Assembly: GCF_900142705.1 (NCBI RefSeq)
Contig: NZ_FRBV01000001.1
Span: forward strand, 496,001 to 560,000
Length of the DNA stretch: 64,000 nt
Source: Nitrosospira sp. Nsp11
GTDB lineage: Bacteria > Pseudomonadota > Gammaproteobacteria > Burkholderiales > Nitrosomonadaceae
Direction: 5' to 3'
Both the position numbers and the translations under genes were made by a program. Positions 21,567-35,025 of this stretch are shown in pieces (the stretch's first letter is position 1; each line of letters starts with the position of its first letter). The notes under the pieces were generated by a model. It saw only the letters and a program-made list of their open reading frames with translations, made no database searches and was not told the DNA's origin.

Positions 21567-23171
21567 ATGAAACTTTATTGGCGAATCATGCTCGCATCTG
21601 CAATTTCAATATTGCCGGTCGGTGTGATTCAAGCGGATGTGAATACCGGGAAATTTGAGGCGCCGGGAATGAGTAAAGAAGACGCCCGAATTGGCCGGAA
21701 AGATGAAGGCAAGGCTTTAGAGTCGCAACTTACTGAAACTATTAATAAAGCGGATGCGAAAAAACCATCCTCGCCGAAAGCGGAAAAGAAATCGACAAGC
21801 TACTTCAAGCCTTCCAGCAGCTATTCCACCCAACCGGAATCCGATCCGCCTCGATACGTGCAGACTCTCAGCAAAACCGGTATTGAAGCATTCAAGGATA
21901 TCTACTGGCTGGATATCGGCCTGGACCACCGGACGCGTTACGAATTTCGCAGCAACGATATTCGGCGTACCGACATGAGACTCGACCAGCCTTTTCTGCT
22001 GCGCTCGCGCGCATATGTCGGGATAAGGGAAATTCTAGATCCATTTCGGGGCGCTGTCGAGTTTCAGGATTCGCGCCGCTACAACGGCAATTTTCCGCAT
22101 GACGACCGTGATTTCAACGACTATGAACTGATTCAGGCATATGGCGAGCTCTACTTCAAAAGCGCATTGGGTGAAGACGACCGGAAACAACAGCGCCCCA
22201 TCAGGTTTCGCGTTGGCCGCATGGCATATGAGGCATTGGATCGACGTCTGATCGGCCGGAACGAATGGCGTAATACCACGAACACGTTCGAGGGTTTTCG
22301 ACTCAATCTGGGCCAGGAAGCAAACGACTGGGAAGTTGATTTATGGGCTTACCAACCTGTCAAGCGCCTGCTGACCGAGTTTGACGAGCGCATCGAGAAT
22401 CAGTGGTTCTATGGTGCAATCGGCCATTGGCGGAAGTGGTCTGACATTATCACACTCCAGCCGTATTACATGGGCCTTACGCAGGATGGAAGCAAGACAG
22501 GGCAGATCGACCGGCATATTCACGCGCCTGCCCTGAGAGGTTACGGCAAAATAGGGAATACCGGTCTGGACTTCGATTTCAACCTGATCTATCAGTTCGG
22601 ACGGAATGGCACAGAAGAACATGAGGCGCATGCTTATATCACTGAGGTGGGATATAACCTCGAGTACGGTTGGAAACCCCGTATCAGCGCGTTTTATGGG
22701 TATGCAAGCGGTGATCGGCATCCCAATGATGGTGTAAACAATCGCTTTGAGCGGTTCTTTGGTTTTGCGCGGCCCTGGTCGGCGGACGATTACATCGTTT
22801 TCGAAAACATCAAGGCGCCCAAAGTCAAGCTTGAGTTTCAGCCGACAGCGGACTTGCGTATAGATGGCGGTTACAGTTGGTTCTGGCTAGCCAGCAGTAC
22901 GGATCGCTTTAACAATCTCCTTGATGGCAATACGAGTGCGCGCCCCAACCCCGGTTTTAATCGGGATATTACCGGAAGAAGCGGTGATTTCATTGGCCAC
23001 TCCTTTGATATTCGTGCACGCTACAAGATTGCGAAACATATCAGCACAACTGTGGGTTACTCACATTTTACAAGTGGTGAGTTCACGCGTAACAGACAGG
23101 TAGCGGCACTTGGCAAAAGCCCCGGCAGTTCCGACTTTTTTTATGTTGAAGTGGTAGTCAGTGCTTTTTAA
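21567..23171 (+). CDS. Alginate-export-type outer-membrane beta-barrel protein
   Basis: The 534-residue protein has a signal peptide (cleavage near IQA-DV), a lysine/serine-rich periplasmic linker (about 25-95) and a barrel with the pattern of the alginate_exp family: [26 protein letters not shown] and [24 protein letters not shown]. It ends with alternating strands and a terminal aromatic (VVVSAF), as needed by the BAM machinery. The start follows CAGGAGAGAGGA. The next gene, sbp, begins 50 bases later, so the barrel probably lets an anionic sulfur compound through the outer membrane under sulfur limitation. Alginate itself is unlikely as a substrate because no alginate genes are near. Function is inferred. 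Confidence 0.75.
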   Translation: MKLYWRIMLASAISILPVGVIQADVNTGKFEAPGMSKEDARIGRKDEGKALESQLTETINKADAKKPSSPKAEKKSTSYFKPSSSYSTQPESDPPRYVQTLSKTGIEAFKDIYWLDIGLDHRTRYEFRSNDIRRTDMRLDQPFLLRSRAYVGIREILDPFRGAVEFQDSRRYNGNFPHDDRDFNDYELIQAYGELYFKSALGEDDRKQQRPIRFRVGRMAYEALDRRLIGRNEWRNTTNTFEGFRLNLGQEANDWEVDLWAYQPVKRLLTEFDERIENQWFYGAIGHWRKWSDIITLQPYYMGLTQDGSKTGQIDRHIHAPALRGYGKIGNTGLDFDFNLIYQFGRNGTEEHEAHAYITEVGYNLEYGWKPRISAFYGYASGDRHPNDGVNNRFERFFGFARPWSADDYIVFENIKAPKVKLEFQPTADLRIDGGYSWFWLASSTDRFNNLLDGNTSARPNPGFNRDITGRSGDFIGHSFDIRARYKIAKHISTTVGYSHFTSGEFTRNRQVAALGKSPGSSDFFYVEVVVSAF

Positions 23172-23221
23172 GCTTCTCAACCAAATTTTGGCTTATCCCT
23201 ACTAACTCATTAGAGGAATTT

Positions 23222-24223
23222 ATGAAACTCAAACCATGGCTGACAACAGGTCTGCTGATTGGAGGTCTCCTCACTGGCGGAAGCGCGTCAGCGGACAGAA
23301 CGCTATTGAATGTTTCCTATGATCCAACGCGTGAACTTTATCAGGAGTTCAACGCGGCATTCGTGAAGCACTGGGAGACAAAGACCGGGGAAAAGGTCGC
23401 CATCAAGCAGTCCCACGGTGGCTCCGGCAAGCAGGCACGGTCCGTCATCGATGGCCTTGATGCTGATGTGGTGACACTGGCCCTGGCCAATGATATCAAC
23501 GAAATTGCAGAGAAGGCAAAGCTGATTCCAGGAGATTGGCAGAAGCGTTTGCCACATAACGGCACACCCTATACATCGACCATCGTACTGCTGGTACGTA
23601 AAGGCAATCCCAAGAATATCAAGGACTGGAACGACCTTGCCAGACCAGGCATATCCGTAATTACCCCCAACCCCAAAACTTCGGGAGGCGCGCGCTGGAA
23701 TTATCTGGCGGCCTGGGAGTATGGGAAGCGGAGCTATGGTAATGACGCCAAGGCAAAGGAGTTTGTGGCCAGGATTTACAGGAATGTTCCCGTGCTGGAT
23801 TCCGGGGCACGAGGTTCTACCACGACTTTCGTGGAGCGGGGCATTGGTGATGTCTTCATCTCCTGGGAAAACGAGGCCTTCCTGGCCATCAAGGAGCTCG
23901 GTGTCGGTAAATTCGAGATTGTCGCGCCGTCGATCAGCATCCTGGCTGAGCCGCCCGTCACCGTGATAGACAAGGTCATCGACAGGAAGGGCACGCGCGA
24001 TGTGGCGGAAGCTTATCTAACGTATCTCTACTCGGAACAGGGCCAGGAAATCGCCGCGAGAAACTTCTACCGGCCCACCGATTCGAAGGTTGCGGCGAAA
24101 TATGCAGATCGATTCCCCGCCATCAAGCTGTTCAAGATTGATGACACGTTTGGCGGCTGGAAGAACGCGCATAAGCTGCATTTTGCGGATGGGGGCACGT
24201 TCGACCAGATTTATCAGCAATGA
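23222..24223 (+). CDS. sbp: Sulfate-binding periplasmic protein
   Basis: This protein binds sulfate (perhaps also thiosulfate) in the periplasm and delivers it to CysTWA. The 333 residues start with a signal peptide (cleavage near ASA-DR, residue 24). Family motifs follow: [37 protein letters not shown] and [16 protein letters not shown], in which SGGARW contacts the anion. The start has AGAGGAA upstream. Its stop overlaps the next start by four bases (ATGA), which argues for co-translation. Confidence 0.95.
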   Translation: MKLKPWLTTGLLIGGLLTGGSASADRTLLNVSYDPTRELYQEFNAAFVKHWETKTGEKVAIKQSHGGSGKQARSVIDGLDADVVTLALANDINEIAEKAKLIPGDWQKRLPHNGTPYTSTIVLLVRKGNPKNIKDWNDLARPGISVITPNPKTSGGARWNYLAAWEYGKRSYGNDAKAKEFVARIYRNVPVLDSGARGSTTTFVERGIGDVFISWENEAFLAIKELGVGKFEIVAPSISILAEPPVTVIDKVIDRKGTRDVAEAYLTYLYSEQGQEIAARNFYRPTDSKVAAKYADRFPAIKLFKIDDTFGGWKNAHKLHFADGGTFDQIYQQ

Positions 24224-24654
24224 AAACTTTGGCTGGCTGGAGTAAATCGTATATCGGGGGCCCTGACATGACAGCATTAATCATCGGCGGAGATTACATT
24301 GAAATGTTAAAGCGGGAACTTCTCGCGCACGGCTTGAGGCGCGTCGAACACTGGGATGGCCGACAACCAAGAGTTACCAAGCGCGCGATTCCTGTTAGCG
24401 CCAGGCTAGTGGTGATACTGCATGATTATGTCAGCCATGGTGTGTCGAACGCTTTAAAGCAGCAAGCGTATAGAAAAGACATACCGCTGGTGTTCTGCCG
24501 CAGCTCGACGCATGACCTGCGCGAAAAGCTGAGGAGTCTCGACTTGGCGGAGAATTCCTGTCGCAGCTGCGACGCACTCGGGTCCGGATTCATGAACGGA
24601 TTGACACGCTGGCATCCAGGCAACTTTACCGGGATGAACCGGATTCATGCCTGA
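24220..24654 (+). CDS. DUF2325 domain protein in the sulfate locus
   Basis: The 144-residue protein has the DUF2325 pattern: [20 protein letters not shown] at about 19-38, then [20 protein letters not shown], and [13 protein letters not shown]. The domain looks like a small Rossmann-type nucleotide or ligand sensor, but no activity is established. The C-terminal tail contains [10 protein letters not shown], a CxxC pair that could bind metal or form a disulfide. The first ATG overlaps the sbp stop by four bases; an ATG at 24268 is also possible. It is followed after 14 bases by the EAL-like gene. Confidence 0.7.
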   Translation: MKTLAGWSKSYIGGPDMTALIIGGDYIEMLKRELLAHGLRRVEHWDGRQPRVTKRAIPVSARLVVILHDYVSHGVSNALKQQAYRKDIPLVFCRSSTHDLREKLRSLDLAENSCRSCDALGSGFMNGLTRWHPGNFTGMNRIHA

Positions 24655-24668
24655 AGAAGGAGAGGCAC

Positions 24669-25529
24669 GTGAATATGGAAGCGACAAATAAACATTATGA
24701 ATTTGAGCAAATCCAGGCAGTTACCGATCATCTTTTACAGCGCGCGGAAGATGGCGGGGTAGCTGGCTATTTTTTCAACAATGAGCTATCCAGCGTCTTT
24801 CAGCCAGTATTCGATGCAATTAGACGCCGTGTGGTGGGGCATTCTGCTTACATCCGTTCCAAGCCGGACCGCGATGCTGTGTTGTCGCCCTGGGGAGTTT
24901 TCGCACTGGCTTCCGAGGACACTTTACTGGTCAGCCTGGATCGCCTCTGCCGTACGCTACATGCGATCAATTATTTCAGGGTTGCCTCAGGGCAGGGCAG
25001 TCTTTTTGTCAGCGTACAGCCTCGCCTTCTGGAGAGCGTCAAGGACGATCACGGACTAGCGTTTGAGAACATACTGAATCTCATCGGAATCAGAACCTCG
25101 CGCGTGGTGATCGAGATTCCGAGCGAGGTGAATCGCGACTTGAGGTTGCTCAAGCACGTCATCGGAAACTATCGTTCGCGTGGGTATCGCGTCGCAGCGA
25201 ATCACAGCGGCGCAAATGACGAGAGCATGACGGAGCTGGGAAGCCTATATCCGGACATCGTAAGGCTGAATGCTTCCACGCTGCTGCAACATGATGGAAC
25301 AGATACGCTGCTGGACACAGCCCATCGCTTGGGGGCTGCCATCCTGGTAACTGGTATCGAAACCAGGCAGCAGGTGATTTCCGCGGTTCGCACGGGTGCT
25401 GATTTATTGCAAGGTCGCTTTCTTGGGGAACCAGCCCGGATGCTCGAAGTGGATGAGCCAGACGCTGCCGGGAATGTGCATCAACCTGCAGAAGGCCGAT
25501 CGACGGATGCGGGTATAAATTTCAGCTAA
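24669..25529 (+). CDS. Catalytically degenerate EAL domain protein
   Basis: The 286-residue soluble protein aligns along its length with the EAL (c-di-GMP phosphodiesterase) fold. The positions of the active motifs are changed: EALLR becomes SAYIR (59-63), the metal-binding Asn motif becomes VSVQP (114-118), DDFG becomes NHSG (178-181), the KID lysine becomes arginine in VRLN (198-201), and AEGVE becomes VTGIE (227-231). The glutamates of IEIPSE (148-153) and the QGRFLGEP end are kept. It should therefore not hydrolyse c-di-GMP but may bind it or a protein. The start is GTG at 24669 after AAGGAGA, or ATG at 24675. It lies between the DUF2325 gene and cysT, 27 bases before the latter. Confidence 0.8.
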   Translation: MNMEATNKHYEFEQIQAVTDHLLQRAEDGGVAGYFFNNELSSVFQPVFDAIRRRVVGHSAYIRSKPDRDAVLSPWGVFALASEDTLLVSLDRLCRTLHAINYFRVASGQGSLFVSVQPRLLESVKDDHGLAFENILNLIGIRTSRVVIEIPSEVNRDLRLLKHVIGNYRSRGYRVAANHSGANDESMTELGSLYPDIVRLNASTLLQHDGTDTLLDTAHRLGAAILVTGIETRQQVISAVRTGADLLQGRFLGEPARMLEVDEPDAAGNVHQPAEGRSTDAGINFS

Positions 25530-25556
25530 CCGGAAAACCGGAGTGCAAGGTTGAGT

Positions 25557-26384
25557 ATGTTCAAACGACATAGCGTTCTGCCGGGGTTCAACCTGGCACT
25601 TGGATTTACCCTGGTTTATCTGAGCCTGATCGTGCTTATCCCACTGTCGGCTGCATTCATCCGTACGTCTGCGCTCACATGGCCGGAATTTTGGGCCATG
25701 GTCACGACTCCACGGGTAATGGCATCGTACCGATTGACGTTCGGCGCTTCATTTGCAGCGGCGCTGGTCAATGCCGTATTCGGTTTTCTGGTGGCGTGGA
25801 TACTGGTACGTTATCGCTTTCGGGGCAAGAAACTGGTGGATGCATTGGTAGACCTTCCGTTTGCGTTGCCGACAGCGGTGGCGGGCATTGTACTGACTGC
25901 ACTCTATTCCGGAAATGGCTGGATCGGCCAATATTTCGAACCGCTTGGAATCAAGATTGCTTTTACGCCAATTGGTATTTTTATCGCACTGACCTTCATC
26001 GGTTTGCCTTTCGTCGTAAGAACGGTACAGCCGGTACTCGAAGACATCGAATGGGAATTGGAGGAAGCAGCCGCTACACTGGGTGCATCCCGGCTGCAAA
26101 CTTTCGTTAAAGTCATTTTTCCCACGATTTTTCCGGCCCTGACAACCGGCTTTGCGCTCGCCTTCGCCCGCGCCATCGGTGAATACGGTTCGGTAATTTT
26201 TATTGCCGGCAATATGCCGATGATATCGGAGATCACGCCTCTCCTGATCGTTACCAAGCTTGAGCAATACGATTATGCGGGCGCCACGGCATTGGCAGTG
26301 GTAATGCTCGTAATTTCGTTTGTGATGCTGCTGATCATCAATCTGCTGCAGTGGTGGAGCAGACGCCGGAGCGCCGCCATATGA
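25557..26384 (+). CDS. cysT: Sulfate/thiosulfate ABC transporter permease CysT
   Basis: CysT (CysU) is one of the two membrane subunits of the sulfate importer. The ATG at 25557 follows AAGG by six bases and gives 275 residues; a TTG at 25551 is also in frame. Six hydrophobic segments are visible. The ABC-permease EAA loop reads [20 protein letters not shown] at about 176-195. [19 protein letters not shown] is the typical CysT signature. cysW follows after 10 bases. Confidence 0.95.
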   Translation: MFKRHSVLPGFNLALGFTLVYLSLIVLIPLSAAFIRTSALTWPEFWAMVTTPRVMASYRLTFGASFAAALVNAVFGFLVAWILVRYRFRGKKLVDALVDLPFALPTAVAGIVLTALYSGNGWIGQYFEPLGIKIAFTPIGIFIALTFIGLPFVVRTVQPVLEDIEWELEEAAATLGASRLQTFVKVIFPTIFPALTTGFALAFARAIGEYGSVIFIAGNMPMISEITPLLIVTKLEQYDYAGATALAVVMLVISFVMLLIINLLQWWSRRRSAAI

Positions 26385-26394
26385 GGATGCGCCG

Positions 26395-27279
26395 ATGAGT
26401 GCAACCGCCCTTCCAATTCCCACCGGCAAGCGTCGGGTGGCCACGGACGAACCTGGCTGGGTACGGTGGGTTTTGATTGGGCTGGCGCTCGCCTTCCTGG
26501 CGCTGTTCCTCTTCATCCCCCTGATCCTGGTCTTCTACGAAGCCCTGAAAAAAGGCGTGGATGTCTACGTGGCCGCCATCACCGAACCTGATGCAGTAGC
26601 GGCGATCGAGCTTACCCTGACCGCGGCGGCGATCGCCGTACCACTCAACTTGATATTCGGCGTAGCGGCCGCTTGGGCTATTGCCAAGTTCGAGTTCCGC
26701 GGCAAGAGCCTGCTGATAACGCTTATCGATTTGCCTTTCTCGGTTTCGCCAGTGGTAGCGGGACTGATCTATGTGCTTATCTTCGGCCTGCAAGGCTGGT
26801 TGGGACCCTGGCTGGCGGAAAACGACATCAAGATAATTTTTGCGATACCCGGCATCGTCCTCGCCACTATCTTCGTAACTGTCCCCTTTATCGCCCGTGA
26901 GCTTATCCCATTGATGCAGGCACAGGGCACCGAAGAGGAGGAAGCGGCGGTGGTACTGGGCGCCAACGGCTGGCAGATATTCTTCCGTGTGACGCTCCCG
27001 AACATCAAATGGGGTTTGTTGTATGGCGTCATCCTCTGCAATGCCCGGGCAATGGGCGAATTCGGCGCGGTATCCGTGGTATCGGGCCACATTCGCGGCA
27101 GTACCAATACCCTGCCGCTTCATGTCGAGATCCTCTACAACGAATATAACTTTGCTGCTGCCTTTGCGGTCGCGTCGCTGCTGGCGTTGCTTGCATTGGT
27201 GACGCTTGCGCTGAAGGCGTTCGTTGAATCCAGAAACAAGCAGCAAACGGAGAATGCCAATGAGCATCGAAGTACGTAA
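26395..27279 (+). CDS. cysW: Sulfate/thiosulfate ABC transporter permease CysW
   Basis: CysW is the second membrane subunit. The 294 residues have a hydrophilic N-terminus of about 25 residues, six hydrophobic segments, and the EAA loop [20 protein letters not shown]. The CysW signature [20 protein letters not shown] is complete. Its last 20 bases overlap the start of cysA, so translation is probably coupled. Confidence 0.95.
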   Translation: MSATALPIPTGKRRVATDEPGWVRWVLIGLALAFLALFLFIPLILVFYEALKKGVDVYVAAITEPDAVAAIELTLTAAAIAVPLNLIFGVAAAWAIAKFEFRGKSLLITLIDLPFSVSPVVAGLIYVLIFGLQGWLGPWLAENDIKIIFAIPGIVLATIFVTVPFIARELIPLMQAQGTEEEEAAVVLGANGWQIFFRVTLPNIKWGLLYGVILCNARAMGEFGAVSVVSGHIRGSTNTLPLHVEILYNEYNFAAAFAVASLLALLALVTLALKAFVESRNKQQTENANEHRST

Positions 27280-28339
27280 TCTTTCTAAGCAATTTGGAAA
27301 TTTCGCTGCATTACGAGACGTCAGCCTTGAGGTCCGCACGGGTGAATTGCTTGCATTGCTCGGGCCGTCGGGCTCCGGAAAGACAACATTACTGCGTGTA
27401 ATTGCGGGGCTGGAGGCTGCCGATGCCGGCCATGTTCTGTTCCAGGGCGAAGACGCAACCGGACAGCATGTGCGTGAGCGCCGGGTAGGTTTCGTATTTC
27501 AGCACTATGCGCTGTTCCGGAATATGACCATCTTCGAGAATGTCGCATTCGGCTTGCGCGTCCGTGCGAAAAACGTCCGCCCGACCAATACAGAGATCAG
27601 CGACCGCGTGCATAATTTGCTGAAGCTGGTACAACTCGACTGGCTGGCCGACCGCCACCCGCACCAGCTTTCTGGGGGCCAGCGCCAGCGCGTCGCCCTT
27701 GCGCGGGCTTTGGCCGTCGAACCTAAAGTATTGTTATTGGACGAGCCTTTTGGAGCGCTCGACGCCAAGGTACGTAAGGAACTCCGCGCCTGGTTGCGAA
27801 GGCTACACGACGAAATGCATATCACCAGCGTGTTCGTTACCCATGATCAGGAGGAAGCGCTGGAAGTGGCTGACCGGGTAGTGGTTATGAATGAGGGCCG
27901 CATCGAGCAGATCGGCACGCCGGATGAGGTGTATGAGCAGCCGGCAAGTCCGTTTGTGTACGAATTTCTAGGCAAGGTGAATCTGTTCCACGGCCGGTTA
28001 CATAAGGGGCGAGCCTGGATAGACGGGATCGAGGTTGACGCGCCCGAGCACATAGAAGCAGAGGAACTGGCGGCGATAGCTTACGTGCGTCCTCATGATA
28101 TCCACGTGGACCGGGTGGTTAACGGTAGCGGCGCGCTTGAGGCGCGCGTATCTCATATTCTCTCGGTCGGCCCCGTAGTGCGTCTTGAGCTGATCCGCGA
28201 CGGCGACGGCAACAATAGCAAGGAACTGATTCAGGTCGAAATCAGCAAGGAGCGCTTTCGCGAATTACAATTAATCCCGGGTGATCAGGTTTTCATCAAA
28301 CCTTCACGCTTCGATCTATTCCCGGCTCGGATACACTGA
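27260..28339 (+). CDS. cysA: Sulfate/thiosulfate ABC transporter ATPase CysA
   Basis: CysA is the ATPase that powers the CysTW channel. From the ATG at 27260 (GGAG seven bases upstream) it has 359 residues. Walker A is GPSGSGKTT, the Q-loop follows in VFQHYALF, the signature is LSGGQRQR, Walker B is [14 protein letters not shown], and the H-loop is VTHDQEEA. The C-terminal 120 residues form the TOBE-like regulatory domain (YVRPHDIHV). This is the last gene of the sulfate locus; no cysB gene follows. Confidence 0.96.
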   Translation: MSIEVRNLSKQFGNFAALRDVSLEVRTGELLALLGPSGSGKTTLLRVIAGLEAADAGHVLFQGEDATGQHVRERRVGFVFQHYALFRNMTIFENVAFGLRVRAKNVRPTNTEISDRVHNLLKLVQLDWLADRHPHQLSGGQRQRVALARALAVEPKVLLLDEPFGALDAKVRKELRAWLRRLHDEMHITSVFVTHDQEEALEVADRVVVMNEGRIEQIGTPDEVYEQPASPFVYEFLGKVNLFHGRLHKGRAWIDGIEVDAPEHIEAEELAAIAYVRPHDIHVDRVVNGSGALEARVSHILSVGPVVRLELIRDGDGNNSKELIQVEISKERFRELQLIPGDQVFIKPSRFDLFPARIH

Positions 28340-28493
28340 GAGGTTTGCCAGCATCGATGTTTTAGTAGCAGAAAAGGAAAACGAGAGTTCGTTCGAAACA
28401 CTATCTGAGTTTTTGAGAAGGAATATCGCCACATTTAGACCCTTCCGGGCCAAAAAAAGCAAAACAAGAACGCCAAGTCGCGATCAGTGCCAG

Positions 28494-28928
28494 CTACTCA
28501 ACAACTTCTAGAATGCCCTCCATCCCGTGTTCCCTGTGGCTTTTGAGAAAGAGCAGCTTTTCGGGGCAATAGAAAGCATACGTGCCAGGCGCGCTTGGGG
28601 TGAAGGTGAATATTTTGGACTCCCGGCTCAGATTTTCATCGATCGAGATATTCGCTCTGGGCGCCCTGAGTACAAAGCCATGAGGAATGATCCCCGGTTC
28701 CACGCGAACCACGAACATTACAGGCATATTAACTTTGACGATGATGTGCTTGGGCCTGAAAAAATAGTCTCCCGCCAGGATATTCACGTGTTGCACCCCA
28801 TCGACGCCAACTACTGCCCGATAAGGTTCATTGCCCGGTTGCGCGACGGCACGTCCCGTTGCGAAGCAGAAGACCAACGCCAGCATCAGGGACAAAAAAC
28901 AGGGGGATAAAAACCGCTGTGGGTTCAT
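28494..28928 (-). CDS. Exported cupredoxin
   Basis: The protein has 144 residues from the ATG at 28928, which has AAGGAG seven bases upstream; the longer ATG at 28946 is less likely. A signal peptide (cleavage near AVA-QP) is followed by one cupredoxin domain. Candidate copper ligands are His83 (IIPHGF), Cys121 (AFYCPE), His131 or His134 (SHREHGM) and Met136. The long loop between cysteine and C-terminal histidine differs from plastocyanin and azurin. It may carry electrons or store copper in the periplasm. It converges with the cysA end, 154 bases away. Confidence 0.8.
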   Translation of the reverse strand: MNPQRFLSPCFLSLMLALVFCFATGRAVAQPGNEPYRAVVGVDGVQHVNILAGDYFFRPKHIIVKVNMPVMFVVRVEPGIIPHGFVLRAPRANISIDENLSRESKIFTFTPSAPGTYAFYCPEKLLFLKSHREHGMEGILEVVE

Positions 28929-28946
28929 AATGAATCTCCTTACCAT

Positions 28947-29291
28947 TCGCCTTGAAATCCAGCCTGGCGCAAGATTGGCTTAGTCCCCTCCAAATAGCGT
29001 TAAGGGAGCGAGCGCAGACGTCTAGCACGTAGCATTCAATAACGAGGTCCTTGAATATTTCCCGTGGTTCAGCCCTTCTCCCTTGTATCGGCAGCTACTA
29101 TAGCTTCTTTTAACTTCTCGCCCAGGCTCTGCTTGACAGCACCTTCTATCCGATTCTGTTCCTCGAGTCATTGCTTCCCTCCACGCTTCCGCCCCCGCAT
29201 TCGGCTAGCCTCATGCAGTTGCGCTTTGCTTCGCTCGCTGTGAACAACATACGGCGGGACTTGCACCACAGGAGTGCGCCCATGCTGGGCG
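28947..29291. other. Gene-free stretch between cupredoxin and rrn terminator
   Basis: About 340 bases with no supported gene. It must hold the cupredoxin promoter only if that lies close to 28950. A short open stretch on the minus strand (about 29085-29183) reads like protein but has no start codon and begins directly after a stop. Confidence 0.3.
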
Positions 29292-29327
29292 AAAAAAAAA
29301 AGCCCCGTTCCAAGAACGGGGCTTTTT
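29292..29327 (-). terminator. rrn operon intrinsic terminator
   Basis: A perfect hairpin AGCCCCGTTC / GAACGGGGCT (29301-29310 and 29314-29323) with a three-base loop, followed on the minus strand by a run of about nine U. It is a few bases beyond the 3' end of 5S rRNA. Confidence 0.9.
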
Positions 29328-29332
29328 ATAAG

Positions 29333-29449
29333 GTGCCTGGCAGTGACCTACTTTCGCATGTGAAAACACACTATCATCGGCGCGACTTCGTTTCACGACC
29401 CTGTTCGAGATGGGAAGGGGTGGGTCCAAAGCGCTATGACCGCCAAGCG
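29333..29449 (-). rRNA. rrf: 5S ribosomal RNA
   Basis: The reverse complement has the 5S layout: paired ends GCTTGGCGGTC and GACC..CACTGCCAGGC, the CCCATCTCGAACAGGG loop, and the GAAACG and GCCGATGATAGTGTG segments. Its length is about 117 bases. It lies downstream of 23S, as in a standard rrn operon. Ends are placed by comparison with E. coli 5S and may be off by a few bases. Confidence 0.92.
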
Positions 29450-29625
29450 TAACTTTTAATGACAAACAATGGAAGCCATGACTATAAGTCTTGGGCTTCT
29501 ATCGAAAGCCACTGATCTGGAAGAAGTAAATCTGGATTAGTTTGTATTGGCGAAACAACTTACACGACATGAAAATGTATGAATTGATTTTTTATTCTTC
29601 ATATTTCATGCCTTGCTTAAGGTTA

Positions 29626-32508
<2,883 letters not shown>

Positions 32509-32517
<9 letters not shown>

Positions 32518-32528
32518 TATAACCTTAA
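32509..32528. repeat. 23S processing stem, 5' arm
   Basis: Partner of the arm at 29617-29636; the 20 bases pair perfectly and enclose the 23S rRNA. Confidence 0.8.
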
Positions 32529-32911
32529 GGGCTTAGGAAGCAGTCGGAAGCCGGCCTGAAACCCGGAGTCTTCGTTTTATCTTCCAAACCATCTGGTTAT
32601 AGTTGTTTGCTCACATCGCGTCCGACTAAAAACGCGATGAGTCGATACAATCTAACCCATTATTTCGTATCCTCGGAATACAAGCTCCAATTAAGGGCGC
32701 ACGTATTCATCGGATATGAAATACTTTACTTCTTCCAAATTTTTAAAGAACGTCGAGAAACAGTTTGGTAAAGAATCAGGGAGTGATAATATAACTACCC
32801 GGATACTTTCCGCGCTATTCCCGAAATACAGCCGCTGGTAAAAACCAGAAGTAAACGTTGTCGTTTACTTCTACTTTCTAAGTAGATTCACGTGAGTTCC
32901 GATTTCTGAAC
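32529..32911 (-). other. Spacer between tRNA-Ala and 23S
   Basis: About 380 bases of transcribed spacer. It holds a boxA-like antitermination element at 32738-32751 and otherwise no gene. Confidence 0.6.
32738..32751 (-). promoter_or_regulatory. boxA-like element in the rrn spacer
   Basis: On the minus strand it reads GTTCTTTAAAAATT, close to the rrn boxA consensus TGCTCTTTAACA. It resembles the leader element at 34917-34930, so the Nus antitermination complex probably reloads before 23S. Confidence 0.6.
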
Positions 32912-32987
32912 TGGTGGAGGTGAACGGGATCGAACCGATGACCCCCTGCTTGCAAAGCAGGTGCTCTCCCATCTGAGCTACACCCCC
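32912..32987 (-). tRNA. tRNA-Ala (TGC)
   Basis: A 76-base cloverleaf begins GGGGGTGTAGCTCAG and ends with an encoded CCA. The anticodon loop is TTTGCAA with anticodon TGC, and the T-loop is GGTTCGATCCC. It lies in the 16S-23S spacer, next to tRNA-Ile, as in most betaproteobacteria. Confidence 0.97.
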
Positions 32988-32993
32988 TTTAGT

Positions 32994-33070
<77 letters not shown>

Positions 33071-33156
33071 TGAACAGAGCCTGGAAACAAAGAGATGGGC
33101 TTTTGTCGTCACTAGCCTATGGCTCCTTAGCCCCCTAGCTTTGCTTTTTTAGACAA

Positions 33157-33178
33157 CCGATAGGTTGTGAGCGCTTGA
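33157..33178. repeat. 16S processing stem, 3' arm
   Basis: The sequence (CCGATAGGTTGTGAGCGCTT and two more bases) is nearly the reverse complement of 34890-34910, with one mismatch and one bulge. The arms enclose the 16S gene and probably form the RNase III stem. Confidence 0.65.
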
Positions 33179-33192
33179 AACAGGAATTTCTC

Positions 33193-34731
<1,539 letters not shown>

Positions 34732-34889
34732 AATACTGGTAAAACTCTCGCTTGACGTATTTCATGATTCCAGTTTTTATTCCTGGTTAGAGGAATATTT
34801 GCCAGAATCTTATTACATTGTGCGAGCACTCTGAATCTTGAATTTCCGGCTATTTCGCCTTAAAGACGAAGATAACCGGATGTCCCGAT

Positions 34890-34910
34890 TCAAGCGCCCA
34901 CACCTATCGG
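34890..34910. repeat. 16S processing stem, 5' arm
   Basis: Partner of 33157-33178; pairing would close a stem around 16S in the precursor transcript. Confidence 0.65.
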
Positions 34911-34916
34911 CTGTAA

Positions 34917-34930
34917 ATTTTTAAAGAGCG
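34917..34930 (-). promoter_or_regulatory. boxA of the rrn leader
   Basis: On the minus strand it reads CGCTCTTTAAAAAT, close to the consensus TGCTCTTTAACA, and sits between promoter and 16S as expected for Nus-dependent antitermination. Confidence 0.7.
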
Positions 34931-34970
34931 GTCTGTTTAGCGAACTTAAAGCTTCACAGGGAAAGGCGGC

Positions 34971-34998
34971 ATTATACGGATACTAAAAACAGAGTCAA
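34971..34998 (-). promoter_or_regulatory. rrn promoter
   Basis: On the minus strand TTGACT (34998-34993), a 16-base spacer and a perfect TATAAT (34976-34971) are followed by a GC-rich discriminator (GCCGCC). This is the pattern of a strong stringently controlled sigma-70 rRNA promoter. An A/T-rich stretch upstream could act as an UP element. Confidence 0.85.
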
Positions 34999-35025
34999 GG
35001 GTTTTTTTCAAACTTCTTATTTTTA

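Larger units (their letters stand above)
34732..35025 (-). other. rrn leader and promoter region
   Basis: This stretch lies between 16S and the tyrS stop. It contains the 5' arm of the 16S stem, the leader boxA and the rrn promoter, listed separately. No gene is present. Confidence 0.7.

Noticed and set aside
26338-27339. 333-codon minus-strand frame
   Set aside because: It is the complement of cysW; the composition (many Gln, Arg, Asp) is typical of an antisense shadow and there is no start signal.
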